DNA of 39,575 bases from an uncultured Planctomycetota bacterium. Lineage in GTDB: Bacteria > Planctomycetota > Phycisphaerae > SM23-33. Below, piece after piece: positions 33,980 to 39,575 of the stretch (positions are counted from its first letter, which is position 1; every line of letters begins with the position of its first letter). The notes beneath the pieces were generated by a model, which made no database searches, was not told the DNA's origin, and saw only the letters and a list, made by a program, of their open reading frames with translations. Made by a program: the position numbers and the translations under genes. The stretch is from positions 1-39,575 of the forward strand of contig CAITIS010000140.1 in NCBI GenBank assembly GCA_903892515.1, given 5' to 3'.

Positions 33980-34237
33980 TCAGAGCCCAAGCCTTTCCTT
34001 GAGCTTGGTCCAGGGGACCGCCTTCTGGCCGGAACGTTCAAATTCATCGAGAGCGGCCTGGCCCTCCTCGGCCCAGTAGCGATCCTCCAACTTCTCCAGC
34101 AGTTCCAGATCTTCCTGACTGACTAGAAAGACGGGTTTGCCTCCGCGCCGCTCGATCCGCACCCGTTCGCGCTGGTACGCTACCCGATTGAACGCGTCCG
34201 GCGGGATGCGGGTTTCCGATGCCTTTAAGGTCGTCAT
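33980..34237 (-). CDS. Phd/YefM-type antitoxin
   Basis: 85 residues; ATG at 34237 with TGGAG 6 nt upstream. The N-terminal DNA-binding fold of the Phd/YefM family is recognisable (AYQRERVRIERRGGKPVFLV then SQEDLELLEKLED), followed by an acidic tail that would wrap the toxin. It probably represses its own promoter: TTGACT-17-GATAAT lies at 34287-34315, directly followed by an imperfect GTAC...GTAC palindrome (34265-34286). Confidence 0.88.
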   Translation of the reverse strand: MTTLKASETRIPPDAFNRVAYQRERVRIERRGGKPVFLVSQEDLELLEKLEDRYWAEEGQAALDEFERSGQKAVPWTKLKERLGL

Positions 34238-34264
34238 GCGTCACTCCATCCACTAGCACCACCT

Positions 34265-34315
34265 GTACAACTCGGTCATCTAGTACATTATCGTCAGGTT
34301 GTGGGGAAAAGTCAA
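34265..34315 (-). promoter_or_regulatory. Promoter and operator candidate of the toxin-antitoxin pair
   Basis: On the minus strand TTGACT (34315-34310) and GATAAT (34292-34287) are 17 nt apart. An inverted repeat with GTAC ends (34265-34286) abuts the -10 on the downstream side, the expected place for autorepression. Confidence 0.55.
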
Positions 34316-34341
34316 CTCGCAGCTGGAGGGACCGTGCTGGC

Positions 34342-34830
34342 TCACTCCGGCCATTGCTCTGGGCTGGCGCAATCTTCCAGCACTCGCTGGATCTTCTGCC
34401 AGTGCGTGCCGCGCCACAGCAGCTTGCCGCAATGACGGCAGCGCCAGAACCGCTCGCACGCGGCGAAGGTCTTGGGCGGGGCTTCGTGCTGGACCGACTC
34501 ACGCGGGATTTCCTCTAACTTCCCGCCGCAGGCCATGCAGCGGGGCATGCCCAGAATGGGCAAGCCAAGCCTGCGGATTACGAAGGCAAGCTGCTGCCTC
34601 ATGGTAAGCCCGCGCGGCACGAAGACGGCCCGCACCAGGCCGGTGCGGATCACGTTGCGATCAAACAGGCCGCTGTCGCTGGAGAGGATGACCCAGCCAT
34701 CTTGTTGGGCCTGCCGCACGAGTTGGCCGTCGTCGATGCCGTAGGCGAAGGCGGCATCGTATCCGGCCGCTCGCAGCCAGCGTGCCAGCCCGCCCAGCAT
34801 CGCATCGCACAGGAATCGGACCTCAGCCAT
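34342..34830 (-). CDS. Mut7-C RNase-domain protein with zinc ribbon
   Basis: 162 residues from the ATG at 34830. The N-terminal half (RFLCDAMLGGLARWLRAAGY, VILSSDSGLFDRN) is the Mut7-C/PIN-like RNase domain; D9 and the SSDS aspartate are probable metal ligands. The C-terminal half holds two CxxC pairs (MPRCMACGG and WRCRHCGKLLWRGTHW), a zinc ribbon. Family members are suspected ribonucleases of unknown target. It is divergent from the radical SAM gene, with 83 nt between starts. No strong ribosome site is seen. Confidence 0.9.
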   Translation of the reverse strand: MAEVRFLCDAMLGGLARWLRAAGYDAAFAYGIDDGQLVRQAQQDGWVILSSDSGLFDRNVIRTGLVRAVFVPRGLTMRQQLAFVIRRLGLPILGMPRCMACGGKLEEIPRESVQHEAPPKTFAACERFWRCRHCGKLLWRGTHWQKIQRVLEDCASPEQWPE

Positions 34831-34913
34831 CCATGCATAGTATCCGAGCGACAGGCCGGCCAGGGGCCCCTAAAAGCTTGTGTTCCCTTGAATTGGCCCC
34901 CCGGGCATTTGGT

Positions 34914-35786
34914 ATGCTGGTGATTGTGACGACGACGCAAAAAAGGATGGACGCGCCCACAGTGCGCCAAGTGCAGTGCAAGAGCATCCTCGGTGAATCG
35001 GGGATCTGCGACTTCGCGGTCAATTGCTACACTGGCTGCGAGCACGCCTGCACGTACTGCTACGCCCGCTTCATGGGCCGATTTCACCATGCCGACAAGC
35101 CCTGGGGCAGCTTCGTCGACGCCAAGGTCAACGCCCCTGAAGTGCTGGAGCGGCAGTTGCAGCGGCGGGGGCTCTTTGGCGGCGGCAGCGTCTTCATGTC
35201 CAGCGTGTGCGACGCCTACCAGCCGGCAGAACGCGAGTTTGGCCTGACGCGGCGATGCCTGGAGCTGCTGGTGCAGGCCGGCTACAACGTGCATGTCCAG
35301 ACCAAGAGCGCGCTGGTGCAGCGTGACTTTGACCTGCTGGGAGGGCGTGAGAATGCATCGCTGTGCATGACGCTCGCGTCGGCAGATGCGGCTGTGACGG
35401 CTTGGACCGAGCCCAACGCCAGCCCGCCACAGGACCGCATCGAGACGCTCAAGCTGGCGGCCAAGGCCGGCGTTCAGATCAAGGCCTTCGTCGGGCCGCT
35501 GCTGCCGGGTCTGACGGATACGCAAGAATCGCTGGAGGCGCTCTTCGCCCAGCTGGCCAAGCTGCCGCTGGCCGAAGTGTACGTGGATCGGCTGAACCTG
35601 CGGTGGGGGGTCTGGCCGGCGGTTTCGCACGCCCTGGCTCGGTTCGCCCCGCACGCCCTGGCCGCCACCAAGGCCATGCTCTTCTCGGCCTCCCCCAGCC
35701 GCAGCTACAACCGCAGCCTGCGCGTCACCGTTCGCCAAGCCGCCGAAAAGGCCGGCCTAAAGGCACCGATGAATATGGTGCTGTAA
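34914..35786 (+). CDS. SPL-family radical SAM protein
   Basis: 290 residues from the ATG at 34914. The cluster motif CEHACTYC (C-x3-C-x2-C, within NCYTGCEHACTYCYARF) and the overall pattern fit the spore-photoproduct-lyase-related radical SAM family (COG1533). Such proteins bind a [4Fe-4S] cluster and cleave S-adenosylmethionine; most members outside spore formers have no known substrate. The start is uncertain: no Shine-Dalgarno precedes 34914, while TATGCT at 34913-34918 could be a -10 for a leaderless transcript beginning at the in-frame GTG at 34926. The C-terminus (PSRSYNRSLRVTVRQAAEKA) is complete. Confidence 0.88.
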   Translation: MLVIVTTTQKRMDAPTVRQVQCKSILGESGICDFAVNCYTGCEHACTYCYARFMGRFHHADKPWGSFVDAKVNAPEVLERQLQRRGLFGGGSVFMSSVCDAYQPAEREFGLTRRCLELLVQAGYNVHVQTKSALVQRDFDLLGGRENASLCMTLASADAAVTAWTEPNASPPQDRIETLKLAAKAGVQIKAFVGPLLPGLTDTQESLEALFAQLAKLPLAEVYVDRLNLRWGVWPAVSHALARFAPHALAATKAMLFSASPSRSYNRSLRVTVRQAAEKAGLKAPMNMVL

Positions 35787-35801
35787 CGGCTCGGGGGGGC
35801 G

Positions 35802-35874
35802 CGAACTCGTTGATTCGTAAGTCCGTGAACTCGTGAATTCGTTGATTCGTTGATTCGTGGACTCGTGGACTCGT
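35802..35874. repeat. Nine degenerate 8-bp tandem repeats
   Basis: Units such as TGAACTCG, TGAATTCG, TTGATTCG (three times) and TGGACTCG (twice) follow without gaps, consensus TKRAYTCG. It lies just behind the radical SAM stop, before the terminator at 35941-35975. The 8-bp period is not a codon multiple and no gene uses it. Confidence 0.75.
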
Positions 35875-35940
35875 GGCACAGCCGACCTAGGCTGTGGTCT
35901 TCGTGGCATGGGCGTCTCGTCCATAACCGTGAAACGACAG

Positions 35941-35975
35941 CAAATGAAAGCGGCGACCAACTTTGGTCGCCGCTT
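35941..35975 (-). terminator. Terminator of rny, possibly bidirectional
   Basis: AAGCGGCGACC (35948-35958) and GGTCGCCGCTT (35965-35975) form a perfect 11-bp stem with a 6-nt loop. On the minus strand TTTCATTT follows, 60 nt behind the rny stop. On the plus strand it could also end the radical SAM mRNA. Confidence 0.8.
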
Positions 35976-36033
35976 GTGTTACGTTTCTGTAATCGGGGTT
36001 GATCCCCCTGCATCTCCTGCATCCCTGCAGAAT

Positions 36034-37611
36034 CTACCGGGCGTACTCGACGCAGCGGACCTCGCGGATCAGCGTGACCTTGACCTCGCCGGGGTATTGC
36101 ATTTCTTCTTCGACCCGCTTGGCGATGTCGTGGGCGATCTTGGCCGACATGCGGTCGTCGATATTGTCGGCATCGACCAGCACGCGGACCTCGCGCCCGG
36201 CCTGGATCGCATACGCCTGCTTGACGCCCTCGAAGCTGCCGGCGATTTCTTCGAGCTTCTCCAGCCGCTGGATGTAGCGTTCGAGCGTCTCACGCCGCGC
36301 GCCGGGCCGGCTGGCGCTGATAGCGTCAGCGGCCGAGACGATGGGCGTGTAGATGTGCGCCACCTGCAAGTCGCCGTGGTGTCCCCCGGCGGCCTCGATG
36401 ACTTCTTCCTTCTCGCCGTACCGCTTGACCAGATCGGCGCCGATCTGTGGGTGGCCGCCCTCGACCTCGTGGTCGATGGCCTTGCCGATGTCGTGCAGCA
36501 GCCCCGCGCGCCGGGCCAGCGCGCCGTCGAGTCCCAGTTCGTCGGCGATGACCTGCGAGAGATACGCCACTTCCATGGAGTGCTTCAGGACGTTCTGGCC
36601 ATAGCTCGTGCGGTAGTTCAGCCGGCCCAGCAGCGTCACCAGCTTGGGGTGAACGTTGCGGACGTTGGCGTCGATCAGGGCCTGCTTGCCCAACTCCTGG
36701 ATCTGCTTGTTGACTTCCTTGGTCGTCTCGGCCACCAGCTCTTCGATCCGGCTGGGGTGAATCCGGCCATCCTGAATGAGCTTTTCGAGACTCTGCCGGG
36801 CGACTTCGCGGCGGACGGGGTCAAAGGAGCTGACCACCACCACGCCGGGGGTGTCGTCGACGATCACGTCCACGCCGGTAGCCTTTTCAAAGGCGCGGAT
36901 GTTCCGGCCCTCTCGGCCGATGACTCGGCCCTTCATGTCATCGCTGGGGATATCGACGGTCGAAACGGTGGCAGTGGCGGTGTGATCGGAGGCGTAGCGC
37001 TGAATGGCGGTGCCAATGATCTCGCGTGCCTTGGCCTGGGCGGTCTCTTCGACCTGCTCGAGCTTCTTCTGAATGATCTGGGCGGCCTCGCGGTCGATCT
37101 CTTTCTCGACGCGTTCAAGCAGTTCCTTGCGGGCATCTTCGACCGACATGTTGGCCACCCGGCTGAGTTGCTGCTTCTGCTGGGCGACGATGTCACTGAT
37201 TTCCCGATCTTTTTCGACCAGGGCCTTTTCCTTTTCGGCCAAGCCCTTTTCCGCCAAATCGACAGATCGTTCCTTGTTGGCGACGGCGTCGAACTTCTGG
37301 TCGAGCTGATCTTCGCGCTTGGCGACCCGCTTTTCTTCTTCCCTGACCTCGGCTCGGGTCTGGCTGATTTCCTTCTCGAACTGTTCGCGGCGCTTTACGA
37401 CTTCGGTGGTGGCGTCGGCCTGAGCCTGGGCCTTGATGCTCTCGGCCTGGGCCTTGGCGGCTTCGATGCGGGAAGCCTGTTCGCGTTCAAGGGTGCCCCG
37501 GCGAGCCCGGCCTAGAAGGACCATCACGATGAGGCCGAGCAGAACCCCGGCCATCATGGCAAAGGAAACAAAGACGTAGTCGCCGCCTTCAAGTACTGCA
37601 AACACAGGCAT
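36034..37611 (-). CDS. rny: Ribonuclease Y
   Basis: 525 residues, the usual length. A membrane-anchored endoribonuclease that starts mRNA decay. Domains in order: an N-terminal transmembrane helix (about 15-35, [20 protein letters not shown]), a long charged coiled coil (about 40-210), a KH domain ([20 protein letters not shown]), and an HD domain with [12 protein letters not shown] carrying the catalytic His-Asp pair and AAGGHHGD further on. The C-terminus [14 protein letters not shown] is typical. The ATG at 37611 has GGAAAGG close upstream. A candidate 6S RNA lies 45 nt upstream and a terminator 60 nt downstream. Confidence 0.98.
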   Translation of the reverse strand: MPVFAVLEGGDYVFVSFAMMAGVLLGLIVMVLLGRARRGTLEREQASRIEAAKAQAESIKAQAQADATTEVVKRREQFEKEISQTRAEVREEEKRVAKREDQLDQKFDAVANKERSVDLAEKGLAEKEKALVEKDREISDIVAQQKQQLSRVANMSVEDARKELLERVEKEIDREAAQIIQKKLEQVEETAQAKAREIIGTAIQRYASDHTATATVSTVDIPSDDMKGRVIGREGRNIRAFEKATGVDVIVDDTPGVVVVSSFDPVRREVARQSLEKLIQDGRIHPSRIEELVAETTKEVNKQIQELGKQALIDANVRNVHPKLVTLLGRLNYRTSYGQNVLKHSMEVAYLSQVIADELGLDGALARRAGLLHDIGKAIDHEVEGGHPQIGADLVKRYGEKEEVIEAAGGHHGDLQVAHIYTPIVSAADAISASRPGARRETLERYIQRLEKLEEIAGSFEGVKQAYAIQAGREVRVLVDADNIDDRMSAKIAHDIAKRVEEEMQYPGEVKVTLIREVRCVEYAR

Positions 37612-37656
37612 ATGCCTTTCCAGGGCGGGAAGGCGAAGGATGGCTGATAATGTCGT

Positions 37657-37830
37657 CTTCGATCAGGTCAGAGGTTCAATAGACAGATTGACACCGCCGC
37701 GACATTCCATGCCGCTGTGGCGCCCAAGGGTTTCCGCTGGCCCACGCTCCGGAGGGCCGGTAAGTGACACCTGGACTTGCATACCAGATTTTGCGGTTAC
37801 TTCTGCCAATTGGAACTCTATGACCCGAAG
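37657..37830 (-). ncRNA. Candidate 6S RNA upstream of rny
   Basis: On the minus strand the two ends pair as a long irregular helix: CTTCG, GGTCA, GAG, TTC, AAT, CAGA and ACCGC on the 5' side with GCGGT, TCTG, ATT, GAA, CTC, TGACC and CGAAG on the 3' side. That is 28 pairs interrupted only by small bulges and internal loops. The middle leaves a large open bubble and a G+C-rich apical hairpin (GGCCC...GGGCC). Length (174 nt), shape, and the 3' GCGGCGGTGTC resembling the end region of known 6S RNAs fit a regulator of RNA polymerase, and 6S genes do occur near rny in several phyla. The identification rests on manual folding only. Confidence 0.5.
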
Positions 37831-38220
37831 GCCTCGCCCCCGTAGGGGCGATAAAACGGCGTCCGCACTCCGTCGCGTCCTTTCCCGTCAATTCCGAATC
37901 TTTCCGCGGACAAAGGCTCCGCGGGCGGCGGCGACGCGACTGCGTGTCTGCCCAACGTTTGATCGGTGGACGGACGCCGGCTAGACGACGGCCAGCCATG
38001 ACTTCCCGGCCGTCATAATGGACAAATGCCCGGTACGGATACATTGCCGCACGTTCGGGCATGCTACACACGAGGCTAACAATCCATGAAGAACCAGTCA
38101 AGGAACTTCTCGCCTAAGGCCAAACATCTCCGGCGTTTAATACCGTCCCGTACTGCCACTGGTTCGGCATAGTAAGGAAGGGCGAAGTAGTACGCCCATG
38201 CGCCATGTGTCCCTTAAAAC
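37831..38220. other. Protein-poor region with many hairpins
   Basis: No supported gene. Several hairpins occur: TCGCCCC/GGGGCGA (37834-37851), GACGGCC/GGCCGTC around 37987-38014, TGCCCG/CGGGCA at 38027-38061, and GGGCG/CGCCC near 38180-38197. A 141-codon frame on the minus strand (37676-38101) overlaps the 6S candidate and looks non-coding. The hairpins may belong to one larger RNA together with the element at 38221-38323. Confidence 0.4.
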
Positions 38221-38323
38221 AAAGTGGGCCGGGATAAAGAGGAGGAGGAACCTCTTTCGGACGTAGCGGTGGAGGAGAACCGCTAAGCTTATCCCGGCCC
38301 AAGGTCCGTTCGTAATTCCACTT
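38221..38323 (+). ncRNA. Structured RNA element: three-way junction with twin GGAGGA loops
   Basis: A perfect 12-bp helix GGGCCGGGATAA/TTATCCCGGCCC (38226-38237 with 38289-38300) encloses two hairpins. The first (38238-38242 with 38251-38255) has the loop AGGAGGAA; the second (38264-38269 with 38280-38285) has TGGAGGAGAA. CGGAC between them (38258-38262) is complementary to GTCCG just outside the helix (38304-38308), a possible pseudoknot. AAGTGG (38222-38227) and CCACTT (38318-38323) could extend the base. The purine-rich loops suggest the plus strand is the RNA, but the minus strand (CCTCC loops) cannot be excluded. I do not recognise a known family. Confidence 0.5.
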
Positions 38324-38500
38324 AGCACGGATCTGCAGGACGCATGACGTTGCGAATATCTCGGCTAGCGGCGTGAGATTACTGAAGTGTTTCCGGCTCG
38401 TGGAAGGCCTGGCCAACCGGCGGGGCGATCTGGATTTAACTCAAGGCCCCCTTGGCATTAGTCGATGACAGCAGCGTAGCGAGGGTTATTGAGGTTTGTT

Positions 38501-38599
38501 ATGGATGCTGTGTACCGTCTTTTGGCAGGCGTAGGTGAAGTGGTTGTGTTGCTGGGGGCCATGGCCTTACTCGTTCTGGCCGCCAGCACTCTGGTCTAG
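38501..38599 (+). CDS. Small hydrophobic membrane peptide, 32 aa
   Basis: The ATG at 38501 has GAGG 6 nt upstream. The product MDAVYRLLAGVGEVVVLLGA followed by MALLVLAASTLV is almost entirely a single transmembrane helix. Its TAG stop lies in a CTAG that also holds the stop of the convergent HAD gene. Such short peptides can be type I toxins or membrane-complex subunits; neither is shown here. It lies 180 nt downstream of the structured RNA element on the same strand. Coding status is supported by the ribosome site and composition only. Confidence 0.4.
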   Translation: MDAVYRLLAGVGEVVVLLGAMALLVLAASTLV

Positions 38600-39351
38600 C
38601 ATGATTGCCCGTAGCCGGAGTCGCACTTGGCCAGTACGGCCGGCAGTTCCAGGATCGAACGTATCCGGTAGGCTGGTTGAATTCTTCGGCTGGTTCGTTT
38701 GCCGGTCGGATCCTTCAGTACCGAGATCATCCCCATTCGGTTAGCCCCTGCCACGTCGGCCACCAGCGTGTCTCCGACAAAGACCACCTGCTCAGGAGGC
38801 ACGGACAAGGCGTTCAGGGCCAGGCGGAAGATGGCCGGGTTCGGCTTGCGCACGAAGACGTCGCAACTGTACACGCGGGCCGGAAAGAACTCGAACAGGC
38901 CTTCGCGCTGAAGGTGCTTGTCCAGGACCTCGCCTGGGACGAAGGTGTTGCTGATGAGCCCGAGCTTGTAGCCCTTGCGGCGCAATCCCTCCAGCATCCC
39001 CGCCAAGCCCGCCTCGATCGTTGCCTGATTGGCCAGGGGCTCATACCACAGCCAGGACAACTGCTGAAGTTGCTCTTCCGAAAGGGTCAGGCGCATGCGC
39101 TTGCAGGCCGAGCGGATGAGATCCAGCGAGTTAAACTCCCTGCCGGTGATGCTCGACCAGAAGTAGTGTAATCGGACCATCCGAAGCTGCCGGCCGAAGA
39201 AGCTGCGAAAACTCGGGAGCTTCTGGCCGGTCTGCTTGAGCCAGTTGTAGGAGAGCTTTGCGCCCATGCGGAACATCTTGGTCTTGCTGAATGGGCCGAA
39301 ATCGATGATGGTGTCACCGAGGTCGAATAGGATTGCTGTGATCTTGGCCAT
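38596..39351 (-). CDS. HAD-family hydrolase
   Basis: 251 residues from the ATG at 39351. The four HAD motifs are present: ILFDLGDTI (nucleophile D10; the second acid position is Gly, with Asp next to it), LISNT (motif II), VRKPNPAIF (motif III Lys) and VFVGDTLVADVAGA (motif IV). A helical cap of about 100 residues lies between motifs I and II, so it is a C1-cap phosphatase or dehalogenase-like enzyme. Substrate unknown. A -10 TATAAT is found at 39395-39390. The stop overlaps the stop of the small membrane-peptide gene on the other strand. Confidence 0.92.
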   Translation of the reverse strand: MAKITAILFDLGDTIIDFGPFSKTKMFRMGAKLSYNWLKQTGQKLPSFRSFFGRQLRMVRLHYFWSSITGREFNSLDLIRSACKRMRLTLSEEQLQQLSWLWYEPLANQATIEAGLAGMLEGLRRKGYKLGLISNTFVPGEVLDKHLQREGLFEFFPARVYSCDVFVRKPNPAIFRLALNALSVPPEQVVFVGDTLVADVAGANRMGMISVLKDPTGKRTSRRIQPAYRIRSILELPAVLAKCDSGYGQSC

Positions 39352-39389
39352 GCCTTCGGGGTGCCTCTGCTTTCGCGTCGCGGCGAGCC

Positions 39390-39395
39390 ATTATA
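39390..39395 (-). promoter_or_regulatory. -10 element of the HAD gene
   Basis: A perfect TATAAT on the minus strand, 39 nt before the ATG at 39351. The -35 region (CTTTGG at 17 nt) is weak. Confidence 0.45.
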
Positions 39396-39450
39396 GTGGC
39401 TGTCACGCTGGCCCAAAGCAAAAAGGGGGCCTTACCCAGGGCAATCGCAT

Positions 39451-39575
39451 CTAAAGTCCTTGGTCGGTGCGGGTGAGGACGCGGAGGAGGTAGTCGTGGC
39501 TCCAGCCGCAGCAGAGCCGTTTGGTTTTGATGCCCACTTTGTGCCTGGTCTGGGCCTTGAGCAGGTTCAGGGCGA
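39451..39575 (-). mobile_element. C-terminal end of an ISAs1-like transposase, partial
   Basis: The minus strand is open from the window edge to a TAG at 39451 and reads ALNLLKAQTRHKVGIKTKRL, CCGWSHDYLLRVLTRTDQGL. The pattern LALNLL..+...K.GIK.KRL.AGW..DYLL.VL is the usual C-terminus of ISAs1-family DDE transposases. Whether the element is intact cannot be judged; no terminal inverted repeat could be assigned within the 55 nt between the stop and the HAD promoter. Confidence 0.75.

Noticed and set aside
33976..33980. Antitoxin-toxin fusion by read-through
   Set aside because: The antitoxin has a clear TGA stop and the toxin resumes in its own frame at a TTG 3 nt later; two separate proteins are the simpler reading.
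37676..38101. 141-codon minus-strand frame upstream of rny
   Set aside because: Arg-rich, no recognised domain, and it overlaps the 6S candidate. I looked for ZapA here because of 6S synteny and found none.
37831..38330. tmRNA, RNase P RNA or SRP RNA
   Set aside because: No tRNA-like T-arm or tag frame, no GGAAAGTCCGG or matching P4 partner, and no GTCAGGTCCGGAAGGAAGC block were found on either strand.
38114..38416. 100-codon minus-strand frame across the structured RNA element
   Set aside because: The product is Pro-rich only where the hairpin loops lie (CCT codons), has no homology I recognise and lacks a ribosome site. The stem complementarity explains the sequence better.
1..39575. CRISPR array, prophage, integron or conjugative element
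   Set aside because: No direct-repeat/spacer pattern, phage structural genes, integrase or mobilisation genes were seen; the only mobile-element trace with recognisable identity is the transposase end at 39451-39575.

Overview
The window looks like a chromosome fragment of a Planctomycetota bacterium, most likely a saccharolytic anaerobic lineage of the Phycisphaerae type. Evidence: high G+C; exported proteins that begin with an LEPR-XLL-type motif (LEALEPRVLLS, LETLEARELLS); C-terminal PEP-CTERM sorting tails; duplicated dockerin-like calcium-binding repeats of the form DxDxDG..FKDYIxLExNFG; RNase Y; and a very large 2-hydroxyacyl-CoA dehydratase activase-type protein, a family typical of anaerobes. 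The taxonomic call is inference; no rRNA is present.

Layout. 1-3.5 kb: the 5' part of a giant secreted CotH-kinase/lamin-tail protein (minus). 3.65-7.8 kb: the 1373-aa CoA-activase protein (minus). 8.0-10.7 kb: a decayed remnant of a GH2 beta-galactosidase C-terminus directly behind a GH78 alpha-L-rhamnosidase gene (minus). 11.1-16.5 kb: three minus-strand exported proteins, namely an LEPR-type beta-helix protein with dockerin repeats, a GH30 glycosidase with dockerin repeats plus PEP-CTERM, and a PEP-CTERM beta-sandwich protein. 17.0-24.1 kb: two plus-strand genes, a secreted GH2 enzyme and a 1310-aa GH42-like lipoprotein. 24.1-26.5 kb: a convergent acetyl-xylan-esterase-like tandem alpha/beta hydrolase with dockerin repeats and PEP-CTERM. 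26.6-29.9 kb: a PEP-CTERM protein surrounded by at least three broken tails of exported proteins. Together 8-29.5 kb forms a polysaccharide-degradation island (rhamnosidase, GH30, GH2, GH42-like, esterase) without any visible transporter, regulator, sulfatase or cohesin.

30-39.5 kb is a housekeeping block: tRNA-Lys and the rpsB-tsf-pyrH-frr translation operon (minus, with a good promoter and structured leader before rpsB, which starts with TTG), a Phd/RelE-type toxin-antitoxin pair, a Mut7-C/zinc-ribbon protein divergent from an SPL-type radical SAM protein, and rny (RNase Y). A long irregular hairpin of about 174 nt just upstream of rny is a good candidate for 6S RNA. Beyond it lies a protein-poor stretch (37.8-38.5 kb) with a compact three-way-junction RNA element carrying two purine-rich GGAGGA loops and a possible pseudoknot, followed by a 32-codon membrane-peptide ORF whose stop overlaps that of a convergent HAD phosphatase. 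The window ends in the C-terminus of an ISAs1-like transposase.

The least explained items are the twin-GGAGGA structured RNA element with its neighbouring micro-ORF, a C-terminal VTW...PPVKG tail shared by an LEPR/dockerin protein and its truncated paralogue, and the combination of dockerin repeats with PEP-CTERM tails on degradative enzymes.
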